A stretch of 64,000 nt of DNA. Source: Natrialba chahannaoensis JCM 10990 (lineage in GTDB: Archaea; Halobacteriota; Halobacteria; Halobacteriales; Natrialbaceae). Both the position numbers and the translations under genes were made by a program. The DNA is taken from NCBI RefSeq assembly GCF_000337135.1, contig NZ_AOIN01000060.1, positions 1 through 64,000 of the forward strand. The letters are read 5' to 3'. This document shows positions 47,601-55,730 of this stretch, one piece after another (the first letter of the stretch is position 1; the number at the start of each line of letters is the position of its first letter). The notes beneath the pieces were generated by a model, which ran no database searches, was not told where the DNA came from, and was given only the letters and a program-made list of their open reading frames with translations.

Positions 47601-48798
47601 AGAGCCGCCAGCGTGGAACGTTGACGAATCGGCTGACGACGAAAGCCTCTTCGACGGTTCAGCGGCCGGTTCTTCCCAGCAGTCAACGCCAGCAGGTCAC
47701 CAGTCGCCAGCGTCGACAGCCGAGACAGACACGCACGACGATGTCACAGTCTTCCCATCGGACGACCCCGACGACAGCGACTTCGGCGGCCTCTTCGACG
47801 ACATGGGCGAGACGCTGGACGAACTCGAGTCCGCCGCTGCAGAGTCGCCAGAGACGGACGACGCAGAGCGTGTGTCGACGGCTGATGGCGATGCGATGTT
47901 CTCGGGCGACGAACTCGAGGACGTGTTCGATCCGGACCCGGAACCGATTGCGGACGATAACGAAGGAGACGTTCCGGAATCGTCGACGAAAACGGGGGCG
48001 ACAGCTGGGGCGACTGGGGATGAAGATGTAGCTGCGGATGCAGACGACAATGCAACGGAGGCAGGAACCGAAACGACACCAGAAACAGCGGCCGACTCCG
48101 CTGTCGATGAGACGACCAACGCCGAAGGTCGCAACGATCAGCGCGACGACGACAGCGAGTCCGCTGACACGTCCCAATCGTCGGCCGACCAGCCAACCGT
48201 CCCCGACAGCGCGGTTCCGTCAATCGAACTTGGCTCCGGGACTCCCGTCGACGGGCACGGACCCGGTGTCGGTGCTGGCCCCGGTACCGGGCCAACAGCC
48301 GAATCTGAATCTGGATCCGAACCTGTATCCAAATCCGGAGCTGGCGAAAACGAGCAGGCCGAAGAGGCGGAACTGTCGTTCGACGAGGCGGATATTGATG
48401 CCGACGATGGAGGTGCTGGTACTGGAACTAGTGCTGCTCCTGATGCTGACGACCAGCAATCCACCGAGGACGACGCAGTCGAGTCGGACGCTGCCACCGA
48501 GGAATCGAACTCGATCTTCGGTGACCAGTCCGAACCGGTCTTTGGTGCGGACGAATCGGACGCAGACGCACAAGCTGTCCGAGACGACGCAGAAGACGGG
48601 TCGCTGTTCGACGATGCAGAGAGTGGGCCGAAATCCAGTATCTTTACGGATACCGACGACGCTGGCGAAGTGAGCGACGTGCCGGAAGATGGTGGAGACC
48701 CGTCCAACGACGGTGGGGACGATAGCAACGCTAACACCGAGAGTACCGACGACAGCAACACCAGCGCCGGCAGCAACACAACGGAGACCGACGAATGA
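44626..48798 (+). CDS. pilB: type IV pilus assembly ATPase PilB (GspE/VirB11-like) with very long acidic tail
   Basis: About 1390 residues from ATG 44626 (a GTG at 44605 is possible). Residues 1-110 are an acidic leader and residues 110-500 the N-terminal domain of archaeal secretion ATPases. The motor has Walker A GGTASGKTTSLNAVS (about 546-554), the Asp box IEDTREVELPQRNW, Walker B DYIVMGEIRGEEG (near 620) and the His box TGHTTYTTFHAD. The family normally ends near residue 850; here a further 510 residues rich in D, E, S, T, G and A follow, without predicted fold. It overlaps pilC by four bases (ATGA). It powers assembly of the pilin-like proteins encoded downstream. Confidence 0.92.
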   Translation: MAIDEADQPDADGASTGEASASGSGDAGSHESDAGSGSGVRVGEYTWADFMEEYGYRDEVETVYSGLERDNETTDQLGLDTDEAPEPVVPTDTDFADVSFDPEPYLGYTPDDLHDRVIPMAGSNYDALKEPFLEYVDPETTPVVKDVWTWEHYKWEYYYEDDGSRPRDSDGEIVRHDKEESLGFDPDTLEDRLSIADDIAMELDDVVEERTVNIQDDIDEDEFFSTADGNTTVSNRYDLEKTVPMEKKTHYREIERYWVNKPYAFVVIFHSEKENEKKYYMVEPHLNEIELELQDFLSGKLRKAIKYSDDGVKEKANEDGRRIVIEDETRQLLQRYDLFEKTSGSNKAGIIETIQTLLDDEEEDDEDDGPAQLEGIEVRPEPIILLEDPDTLNEYQVEKLLYFLKRNFIGYERIDGIKHDINVEDISVDGYNSPVFVYHSEYEQIISNIYHGEDELDDFVVKLAQRSGKGISKRLPQVDATLPDGSRAQLTLGQEVSDHGTNYTIRQFKDVPFTPIDLINWNTFSLDEMAFLWLAIENHKSLIFAGGTASGKTTSLNAVSLFIPSSAKIVSIEDTREVELPQRNWIASVTRPSFADDEQGDVDEFDLLEAALRQRPDYIVMGEIRGEEGRTLFQVMSTGHTTYTTFHADSVDEVLKRFTTDPINVSKTMFTALDLVSIQTQTRVQGRKVRRNKSLTEINHYEAEHDEINVQDVYQWQAETDEFLKMGDSNTLEEIQFDRGWSTEKLENELFKREVILAYLIKNGLNTYAEVAATVQAFINDPDTILTLIANGQLENSLEDLREMESVLIDVDQEKEELVPRPDATSETYNLSMDLLERAEESLFEEYRGKVPSGLASSLGEVESEDPIEVDNGDDEFDFAGDIDDGLADEWTFGDGTAQFATTAGTATADADDDEPDWFDGSDDSGFGIEATPAETGASADSGPAAGPAPGSGSDSTANTDSEPSGVGASVDGATAGGTTDVPDTADDFGSGEPPAWNVDESADDESLFDGSAAGSSQQSTPAGHQSPASTAETDTHDDVTVFPSDDPDDSDFGGLFDDMGETLDELESAAAESPETDDAERVSTADGDAMFSGDELEDVFDPDPEPIADDNEGDVPESSTKTGATAGATGDEDVAADADDNATEAGTETTPETAADSAVDETTNAEGRNDQRDDDSESADTSQSSADQPTVPDSAVPSIELGSGTPVDGHGPGVGAGPGTGPTAESESGSEPVSKSGAGENEQAEEAELSFDEADIDADDGGAGTGTSAAPDADDQQSTEDDAVESDAATEESNSIFGDQSEPVFGADESDADAQAVRDDAEDGSLFDDAESGPKSSIFTDTDDAGEVSDVPEDGGDPSNDGGDDSNANTESTDDSNTSAGSNTTETDE

Positions 48799-50855
48799 GC
48801 CTCAAAACCGATAGCAGCGGGACATCCAGCACCGGCGGCGTTGCCGGCGGCTCTGACCACCTCGGTGAGACGTTCTACCCGCTCTATGACTTGCTCTTCA
48901 ACGAGGACAGCGAGTTCGTCAAGGACGTCGAGACGAAACTCGCCCAGGCTCGGATGACCGATACGGTCGAGATGTACCTCTCCCGGTCGCTCGGTATCGG
49001 CTTCATCAGCGGCCTCGCACTCTGGCTGATCGGACTGACGCTTGGCTATCTCCTGTTCGCAACCGGACTCATCGCCGTCGACGTCATCATCGGCTTCCCC
49101 GTCGGCAACGAGACACTGCTCGCGATCATCGATGCACTGCGGGTTCCGATTCTGATCTTCGTTACCGGACTTATATTCGGGACGATCGGCTTCGCCCTCG
49201 GCTTTGGCTCACTGGTCGCGATTCCCTACTCTCGTGCCTCCGCTCGAAAGCGCGAGATCAACATGCTGCTCACCGACTCCGTCTCGTTCATGTACGCGCT
49301 GTCGGTCGGTGGTCTGAACCAACTCGAGATCATCGAGGCGATGGCCCAGGCCGACGACACCTACGGCGAGGTTGCAAAGGAGTTCCAGAGTATCGTCAAG
49401 GAAACCGAGTACTTCGACGTCGACTACCGAACTGCGATCCGGAATCAGGCGATCGAGACGCCGAGTGACGAACTTTCACAGTTCTTGACGGACATGCTCT
49501 CGATCGTCAATAGCGGCGGAGACATGGAGAGCTTCCTCGAGGACAAGAAAGAAAAGCACATGCGTACCGCCAAACAGGAACAGGAGATCACCCTCGAGAC
49601 ACTCGAACTCTTCGGCGAGATGTACATGACCCTCTCGCTGTTCCCGCTCTTGTTGATCATCATTATGGTCGTCATGCAGATGATTCCACAGGCGGAAGTC
49701 ACCAACGAGATGCTGTATATGACCGTCTACGGGCTGATTCCGCTCACAGGTATCGGCTTCCTCGTCCTCGTTTCGACGGTCAAACACGATGAGCCGGGTG
49801 ATGGCTTCCTCTCGAACACGACCGGTGACAAACACGTCCAGAGCGAGTCCGAACGAGGTCTGCTCAATCTTGGACTCGTCGAACAGTTTACTGGCGAGCA
49901 CAGCGTCTTCGACCGCATCAAGAACCGCGAGGGAACCCACGAGACCCTTAAGGTCCTCAAACGTCCCCACATCTTCTTCCGGGACAATCCGCTGTACACC
50001 CTCGGGGTGACGGTGCCGACTGCGCTCGTCGTCGTGACGACCGCAATGATGACCGGCGCAGCGCCGCTGTCCTGGAGTGCACTGCTCAATAACGTCATCT
50101 GGGGGACGGTGCTCTACGTCTACATCCCGTTCTACATCATCGCGATCCCGCTCTCAATCTTCCGCGAGTGGAACGTTCGCCACCGCAACACCGTCGTCAA
50201 TACGCTTTCGGAGGACCTCCGAAAACTCTCGAGTGCGAACGACACGGGACTGACTCTACTCGAGTCGTTCCAATCCGTGGCGGATACGACGAACGGCAAG
50301 CTGGCCCGTGAGTTCGAGTTGATGCACACGAAAGTCAACTACGGGACGAGTTTGAAGGCGGCACTCATCGAGTTCAACAACAAGTACCACATTCCACGAC
50401 TCGCACGGACGACGCGGCTGATTACGGAAGCACAGGAGGCATCGAATCAGATCACAGACGTGCTCCGAACGGCTGCAAGCGCGAGTGAGAATCACGACGA
50501 TATTGAGCGTGAACGCAAGTCTCGGACCCGGATGCAGGTCGTCATCATTATCATGACGTTCCTGACGGTGCTGGCCGTGATTGCGATCCTCAAGACCCAG
50601 TTTATCGATACGATGGCAGGTCTAGAAGCAGGCGGTGGTGATGCCGGTGCTGACAGCGAACTCGCCCAGGCAGATTTGAGTGATAACATCAATATCGACA
50701 TGCTGTCGGCGTTGTTCTTCCATGCGGTGACGCTGCAGGGGATCATTTCCGGGTTCATCTGTGGCTATATCCGGGATGCGGACGTACTGAGCGGACTCAA
50801 GTACGCGATCGTGCTTGCGACGATTGCGCTTCTCGGCTGGACGCTGGTGGCCTAA
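48795..50855 (+). CDS. pilC: type IV pilus membrane platform protein PilC (GspF/TadC-like)
   Basis: A 686-residue inner-membrane platform with two T2SSF units. Hydrophobic pairs lie near residues 70-130 (GFISGLALWLIGLTLGYLL; ILIFVTGLIFGTIGFALGFG), 280-330, 390-450 and 570-680. The cytoplasmic region SFMYALSVGGLNQLEIIEAM and its later counterpart AREFELMHTKVNYGTSLKAA are the duplicated T2SSF cores. It anchors PilB and the growing filament. Translation is coupled to pilB by ATGA and the next gene begins two bases after its stop. Confidence 0.92.
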   Translation: MSLKTDSSGTSSTGGVAGGSDHLGETFYPLYDLLFNEDSEFVKDVETKLAQARMTDTVEMYLSRSLGIGFISGLALWLIGLTLGYLLFATGLIAVDVIIGFPVGNETLLAIIDALRVPILIFVTGLIFGTIGFALGFGSLVAIPYSRASARKREINMLLTDSVSFMYALSVGGLNQLEIIEAMAQADDTYGEVAKEFQSIVKETEYFDVDYRTAIRNQAIETPSDELSQFLTDMLSIVNSGGDMESFLEDKKEKHMRTAKQEQEITLETLELFGEMYMTLSLFPLLLIIIMVVMQMIPQAEVTNEMLYMTVYGLIPLTGIGFLVLVSTVKHDEPGDGFLSNTTGDKHVQSESERGLLNLGLVEQFTGEHSVFDRIKNREGTHETLKVLKRPHIFFRDNPLYTLGVTVPTALVVVTTAMMTGAAPLSWSALLNNVIWGTVLYVYIPFYIIAIPLSIFREWNVRHRNTVVNTLSEDLRKLSSANDTGLTLLESFQSVADTTNGKLAREFELMHTKVNYGTSLKAALIEFNNKYHIPRLARTTRLITEAQEASNQITDVLRTAASASENHDDIERERKSRTRMQVVIIIMTFLTVLAVIAILKTQFIDTMAGLEAGGGDAGADSELAQADLSDNINIDMLSALFFHAVTLQGIISGFICGYIRDADVLSGLKYAIVLATIALLGWTLVA

Positions 50856-50856
50856 T

Positions 50857-51396
50857 ATGCGCGACGAACGCACGATTTCAGTCGGGACGCTGGACTGGGA
50901 GCGCGGGCAGACGACTCAGGATTTCGTCGTCGGTATTGGAATCTTTATCCTGGCGATCGCGTTCGTCTTCTCGTTTCTCCCATCGTTGATCACGCCGTTT
51001 GACTCGCCAGCCGGTGGGGCCGAGACGGCACAGGCGGATCGGATCGCGGATCAGGTCGTCGCGAATCTCTCAGAGAGTCAGCAGGCAAACGAAATCGAAC
51101 GGACTGCGTTCGACTCGCGGTACGCGTCTGCTGACGATTCGACACTAGCCGAACGGATCGGTCTTCGAGCGAACGCGGACGGACACGTATACGACAATGT
51201 GAACATCAGTATCGAGGTGCTCAACCCACAGGACGCGGGAAGCCGATACGTGGATACGGACGAACTCGCTGCTGGTGACACGTACGACAACCAATCGGCG
51301 GCGAGTGCGTCGCGAATCGTCACTGTTGTCGAGGAAGACGGAACAGATGTCTCTGGCTGTGACCCTGCCTGCAGACTCGTCGTGAGGACGTGGTGA
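50857..51396 (+). CDS. pilin-like protein 1 (class III signal; DUF7287-like)
   Basis: A 179-residue secreted protein. Its N-terminus reads WERGQTTQDFVVGIGIFILA: a charged stretch ending in RG, then Gln and a 20-residue hydrophobic helix. This is the site cleaved by the archaeal prepilin peptidase PibD, and the helix would form the filament core. The mature domain is acidic and contains two cysteines (SGCDPACRLV), possibly a disulfide. It is encoded two bases after pilC. Probably a minor pilin or adaptor; the exact role is unknown. Confidence 0.75.
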   Translation: MRDERTISVGTLDWERGQTTQDFVVGIGIFILAIAFVFSFLPSLITPFDSPAGGAETAQADRIADQVVANLSESQQANEIERTAFDSRYASADDSTLAERIGLRANADGHVYDNVNISIEVLNPQDAGSRYVDTDELAAGDTYDNQSAASASRIVTVVEEDGTDVSGCDPACRLVVRTW

Positions 51397-51398
51397 GC

Positions 51399-52052
51399 AT
51401 GAACCGAGGGACTACACACAATACAGACACAGAACCGCACACTGATCGCGGTCAGGCCTACACACTTGAGGGATTCATCGGCGCGATGGTCGTCCTGATG
51501 GCGGTGCTCTTTGCACTCCAGTCAGTCGTCATCACACCAACGTCGGGTGGACTGGCAGATCGCTCCGTCCAGTCACAGGTTCAGCAGGAAGCCCAGGACG
51601 CACTGGTAGTGAGCGACCAGCACGACAACCTGTCGGCGCTCGTTCGCCACTGGGAGGGCGATGGATCATTTGCAGGCGCTTCTGGGTCGACAGCTCCCGA
51701 AGGAGGGTATCAAACATTCAGCCAGAACGACCTCGAGAACGCCTCTATCTTGGGACAGGTGTTGAACGATCGGTTTGCCGACCAGGGCTGGAACTACAAT
51801 CTCGAGTACCACTATACGGATGGCACGCAGTTCGATAACAAGACGGCGGTTTACCAGGGAAGCCCACCCTCGGATGCGATCACCGCGAGCTACATGGTGA
51901 CGCTATACGATGATCAGTACGTCAAACCAGATAATGAGGAGACACTCGAGGAGTTCGAGCAGGATCCGGGGAACGAACCAATGATTCCGCGCGCAACGAA
52001 CGTCGAGGAACCGGTCTACAACGTTGTGGAGGTGCGACTGGTCGTATGGTAG
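51399..52052 (+). CDS. pilin-like protein 2 (class III signal; DUF7288-like)
   Basis: A 217-residue protein with the signal TDRGQAYTLEGFIGAMVVLM: RG before the hydrophobic helix and a Glu six residues into it, at or near the Glu5 position that aligns pilin subunits. The mature part is a mixed alpha/beta region with NYNLEYHYTDGTQFDNKTAV and a C-terminus PVYNVVEVRLVVW. It starts two bases after the previous stop (ATG 51399; an in-frame GTG lies nine bases earlier) and overlaps the next gene by seven bases. Confidence 0.75.
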   Translation: MNRGTTHNTDTEPHTDRGQAYTLEGFIGAMVVLMAVLFALQSVVITPTSGGLADRSVQSQVQQEAQDALVVSDQHDNLSALVRHWEGDGSFAGASGSTAPEGGYQTFSQNDLENASILGQVLNDRFADQGWNYNLEYHYTDGTQFDNKTAVYQGSPPSDAITASYMVTLYDDQYVKPDNEETLEEFEQDPGNEPMIPRATNVEEPVYNVVEVRLVVW

Positions 52053-52864
52053 GATCCACAACCGACTCCGAGGCCAGCCAGGCAAACACCAGCCAACGCG
52101 ATCGCGGCCAGGTTATCCTCATCGGCGCGATTGCACTCGCGTTCATTATCCTCGGGATCGTTGTCGTTTTCAATGGCGTCCTCTACATCGAGACGATCTC
52201 CTCGAGTGCGACGAGTCAGAGCGCTGCCGATGCGGCGGTGACACAGCACGAACTCGAGAAGGGTGTTGCAGGAATCATCCACCGACAAAACATCGACGAC
52301 ACGGAGTATGGCACTGAACAGTACAGTACCTTGTTTACGAACGTCTCGTCGAACAGCGGACCCGTGATAACCGATATTTCAGTGACAGACGACTCGAGTA
52401 GCGGTGCGGCAGTGGCTACTGGTGAGATTGACTCCGACGTATTCAATGGAAACAATATTTCACGGGATGGCGAGGACCCACAGGTCGGCCATCTCCGCCT
52501 CGAAGTAGAGGAATTCGGTGGCTCTCTCGATATCGACACACCGGAGGAGTCAGTCACAATAGATGATCAGATGGTTGATCATGAACCCGCACAAATTGAT
52601 CTCGTAGCTGGAACGGTAAACGGGACTTCACATTCAGAGTTACAATTGTTTGACCCAGAAACGAGTTATGAACAGGTCGAAGCCGAGCTTCACGGCGATA
52701 TCGAGGGTGAATATGAACTCGTGACGAAAGACGAGAACACCCTCGCACCGAGATTTAGCGGGACCACCGGTTCCTGGGCAATTGAAGCAACGGTGACATA
52801 CGACTCGAACGACGTCTCATTCAGCCAGACGTACGATATCCCGGTCTACGGTGGTGACCCATGA
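52046..52864 (+). CDS. pilin-like protein 3 (class III signal; DUF7261-like)
   Basis: A 272-residue protein. RDRGQVILIGAIALAFIILG gives the RG cleavage site and the hydrophobic helix. The mature part has long acidic beta-rich stretches (DGEDPQVGHLRLEVEEFGGS; TGSWAIEATVTYDSNDVSFS) suggesting an Ig-like surface domain. It is the largest of the five small proteins and a candidate for a pilus tip or adhesin-like subunit, which is inference. It overlaps the next gene by four bases. Confidence 0.72.
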   Translation: MVGSTTDSEASQANTSQRDRGQVILIGAIALAFIILGIVVVFNGVLYIETISSSATSQSAADAAVTQHELEKGVAGIIHRQNIDDTEYGTEQYSTLFTNVSSNSGPVITDISVTDDSSSGAAVATGEIDSDVFNGNNISRDGEDPQVGHLRLEVEEFGGSLDIDTPEESVTIDDQMVDHEPAQIDLVAGTVNGTSHSELQLFDPETSYEQVEAELHGDIEGEYELVTKDENTLAPRFSGTTGSWAIEATVTYDSNDVSFSQTYDIPVYGGDP

Positions 52865-53367
52865 CTCGAACCCGCAGCACCGAGCGCTCGCCTGACACGA
52901 ACCTGGGTTCTGACCGTGGAATGTCCATCGCCGTCACGCACGTCCTCACGATTGGGATCACGACAATCTTGATCGCGATGTTGCTCACCAGCGCCGGCGG
53001 GCTACTTGATACGGAAACCGATCGCTCTGCGGAACGATCACTGGAAACGATCGGTGAGCGGATTGCAGGTGAGGTCGAGAGCGCCGACCAACTCGCCGAC
53101 GAGGACGACTCGGACGTGACGATTACGGCAGCACATCCACGCACCGTGGCGAACTCCGGCTACACCGTCGCGTTGCGTGAGGACTGTGAAGGACCATTGC
53201 TTGATGGTGAGACCGATTGTATCCAACTGACGGCGAGTAACGCTGATGCCGTGGTGTACGTTCCGTTCACAACAGAGCGAGGGATAGACGAGAGCGAAGT
53301 ATCCGGTGGGACAATCGAAATCGAGACCGATGGTACTGAAATATGGCTCACTGGAGGAAACCGATGA
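52861..53367 (+). CDS. pilin-like protein 4 (class III signal; DUF7266-like)
   Basis: A 168-residue protein. SDRGMSIAVTHVLTIGITTI supplies RG, then Met-Ser and the hydrophobic helix. The mature region has two cysteines (REDCEGPLLDGETDCIQLTA), probably paired, and ends in a short beta-rich part (TIEIETDGTEIWLTGGNR). ATGA overlaps join it to both neighbours, so translation through this set is coupled. Confidence 0.72.
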   Translation: MTRTRSTERSPDTNLGSDRGMSIAVTHVLTIGITTILIAMLLTSAGGLLDTETDRSAERSLETIGERIAGEVESADQLADEDDSDVTITAAHPRTVANSGYTVALREDCEGPLLDGETDCIQLTASNADAVVYVPFTTERGIDESEVSGGTIEIETDGTEIWLTGGNR

Positions 53368-54143
53368 AGCGATCTGAACACACGTCGGGATACTTCAGTC
53401 GCGACAACCGCGGTGTCTCCGAGGTCATTGCGTTCGTCCTCGTCTTCGGGATTATCCTCTCGTCGGTCGCACTGCTGTCGATGACTGGCTTCCAGGCGAT
53501 GGAAGACTACCAGGAAAACGAACAACTACAAAATGCTGAGCGGGCGATGGATGCCCTCGCGGAGAACTACAACGACGTGTTACAACACAGCGCAATCGAA
53601 GAGCGCTACGCCGAACTATCGCTGCGGGAGGGGACGGTGTCAACCGGTAGTGATGGAACGGAGCTCACTATAACGATTGAACGATCGGACGGTACCAGTG
53701 ATATAGTCAAGCACGACTTCGACATCGGTGGAGACAATACGGATTCCTTCAGTCTCGGTGAATTCGCCTACACCACCGGTTCGGATACCATCGCGTACGA
53801 TGGTGGGGCCGTCGTTCGGGAAAGCGAGTATGGCAGTGCCGTCGTCAGGCAACCACACCTAAAATGCAGCGACGACCGGGCTATCATCTCGCTCGTGACG
53901 ATCGACACCGACGAGCGGTCGATTCAGAGCAGTGACGGTCTTGGCTTCACGATGTCAGTTGAGAACCGAACGGCAGAATTGTACGACGAGGATATTGAAG
54001 ACGTCAGGATTACTGTCGACTCACCTACTGCCGAGACTGCCTGGGAGGATCACATCCTCGACCGTGGCAACTGGGACGACGGAACCTGTGAAGACATCGA
54101 GGAAGTCCTCGTAACAGTTGTTGAGGTTTCCGTCGACTACTGA
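53364..54143 (+). CDS. pilin-like protein 5 (class III signal; DUF7289-like)
   Basis: A 259-residue protein, last of the operon. DNRGVSEVIAFVLVFGIILS gives RG, then a typical archaeal pilin-like helix. The mature part (NAERAMDALAENYNDVLQHS, later GGAVVRESEYGSAVVRQP) resembles the DUF7289 group of haloarchaeal exported proteins, with a conserved cysteine pair (KCSDDR, GTCEDIEE). The ATG at 53364 overlaps the preceding stop. A run of five such proteins after pilB and pilC argues for a dedicated pseudopilus rather than a single-pilin fibre. Confidence 0.75.
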   Translation: MKRSEHTSGYFSRDNRGVSEVIAFVLVFGIILSSVALLSMTGFQAMEDYQENEQLQNAERAMDALAENYNDVLQHSAIEERYAELSLREGTVSTGSDGTELTITIERSDGTSDIVKHDFDIGGDNTDSFSLGEFAYTTGSDTIAYDGGAVVRESEYGSAVVRQPHLKCSDDRAIISLVTIDTDERSIQSSDGLGFTMSVENRTAELYDEDIEDVRITVDSPTAETAWEDHILDRGNWDDGTCEDIEEVLVTVVEVSVDY

Positions 54144-54180
54144 TCACACAACCACCACAACCACCGCGACTCCTCACCTC

Positions 54181-55569
54181 TTATTCGTCCTTCCACGCAC
54201 CCGTCAACATCGCCCGTAACCCTGCTCGCTTCGTGAGTGCCTCGACTCGAGTACCATGCATCTCAGGCGTGCCGGCCGTTTCGAGGGAGAGCCCGTTCGA
54301 GAGTTTGCGTGGCTTGGCCATGGGCGTTCCATCGGCGGTGTGAGGGGTGTCGTTCAGGATCGTTGTTGAAGGGGGACTCGAGTTAGTGCTGTCTCTGGGA
54401 ACGCTACTGTTGGATTGCTCGGTATCTGCTTCCCGGTCTGGTTCCACGTCTGCCGGATTCCAGGGGACCGAAATCCCGCTGAGGCCGCGTTCGAAGAGGT
54501 ACTCTGTGGCCTGTACGAGTGCTTCTTGCGACTGTGAGTGGCCGATCGCGCCGATCGAGCCGCGATCATTGAAAAAGCGGACGACGTAAGATTCGGTTGC
54601 TGTGTCGTCGGCGCTATCTGCCGTGGAGTCGACGCCGTCGGCTGCGTCCGTTGCGTCCTCGGGCTCCGACGTCTCGGCTGTTTCACGTGTGCCCTCATTT
54701 TCATCCCCGACAGAATCACGTTGGTCCGCACTGTCGTTCGGAACCGGTGCTGACTCGTCCTGCGTGTTCGGTGCAGCCTCTGACGATGGCGCTGGTTCTG
54801 GCTCACCCCCTTCTCCCTCGTTCCCTACGGTCGTTCCATCACCAGCGACAGCAGTCTCGTCCGCTGTTGACTCCGTAAACTGGAGTGACACGTCCTCGTG
54901 GACATCGCCAGCAGCACCCGGTAGTCGCACCCCATCGTCGGATCCGAACGAGACAAGTAGTTGATCAACGAACCGCTCCGTCGCCGTCTCGAGTGCCGCC
55001 GCGCTCGCTGCCTCGCCCGTCGCGTCAGTGAGCGTCGTGACGATTTCGTCGACCAACTGCGGTCGCTCGAGTGCAAACTGTCGCGCAACGGCCTGGCGAC
55101 TGGTTGGATCGAGGCGCTGACCCACTGTGGCACGCGTGAAGTGGTCGATCGATTCCTCGTGGTCGACAAGCTCGTCGAGTGGGCAGGCAAGTCGGTCGAT
55201 AGTGCCCGACCCCGTCGCCGTCCCGGCGAGAAAGAGGAACTGCCGGCCGTTCGTGTAGAGTGCCCGGTCGATCCCGCTCCAGACCATGGCTTCGAGCAGG
55301 GAGCGCGCCCGGTCCTTCTCGAGTGTCTCGGTTGCAGGCTCGACGGCGACGAGAAGGGCAGGGACGCCTTCGACAGCGAAGACGTACTCGAGTGCCGTAC
55401 CGTCAACTGTCGTTTCGGCCGCACACGAGTCGGTGTGGATGTCCCAGCCGAGCGTCTCGAGGAAGGGATCGACAAGCCAGGTGCGCGTCGCCGGGCGCAC
55501 AGCCGGTGGGGAAGACTCGACCACGGAGCGTGATCGAGCGATGAACGTGCGAAGCGCAGCGCCGGTCAT
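54181..55569 (-). CDS. restriction-enzyme N-domain-like protein without catalytic ExK
   Basis: About 462 residues from ATG 55569. Residues 20-170 follow the fold pattern of type I restriction HsdR N-terminal (PD-(D/E)xK) domains: TRTWLVDPFLETLGWD, then the strand EYVFAVEGVPALLVAVEP, then SGIDRALYTNGRQFLFLA. In active enzymes the strand carries E-x-K, whereas here it reads LLVAVEP, so catalysis is unlikely. A 110-residue acidic linker follows, then YVVRFFNDRGSIGAIGHSQS and a C-terminal part ending TKRAGLRAMLTGAWKDE. It is convergent with the pilus operon and upstream of no methylase. A structural or DNA-binding role is possible; function unknown. Confidence 0.7.
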   Translation of the reverse strand: MTGAALRTFIARSRSVVESSPPAVRPATRTWLVDPFLETLGWDIHTDSCAAETTVDGTALEYVFAVEGVPALLVAVEPATETLEKDRARSLLEAMVWSGIDRALYTNGRQFLFLAGTATGSGTIDRLACPLDELVDHEESIDHFTRATVGQRLDPTSRQAVARQFALERPQLVDEIVTTLTDATGEAASAAALETATERFVDQLLVSFGSDDGVRLPGAAGDVHEDVSLQFTESTADETAVAGDGTTVGNEGEGGEPEPAPSSEAAPNTQDESAPVPNDSADQRDSVGDENEGTRETAETSEPEDATDAADGVDSTADSADDTATESYVVRFFNDRGSIGAIGHSQSQEALVQATEYLFERGLSGISVPWNPADVEPDREADTEQSNSSVPRDSTNSSPPSTTILNDTPHTADGTPMAKPRKLSNGLSLETAGTPEMHGTRVEALTKRAGLRAMLTGAWKDE

Positions 55570-55730
55570 GTGACAGCAGTACTCGGCCAAGGGTCATGTA
55601 ACGCTCGGCTGACTTTCAGGGGGTGAGGACGGACGCTGGCTCATCGCTTTCTGAGTGTGAGCTGTCGCTCACTGGGCCGTTCTGTTTTGGTACTCGAATC
55701 TACTCTCGCTGGCAGAAGCGTCTCCGTATG

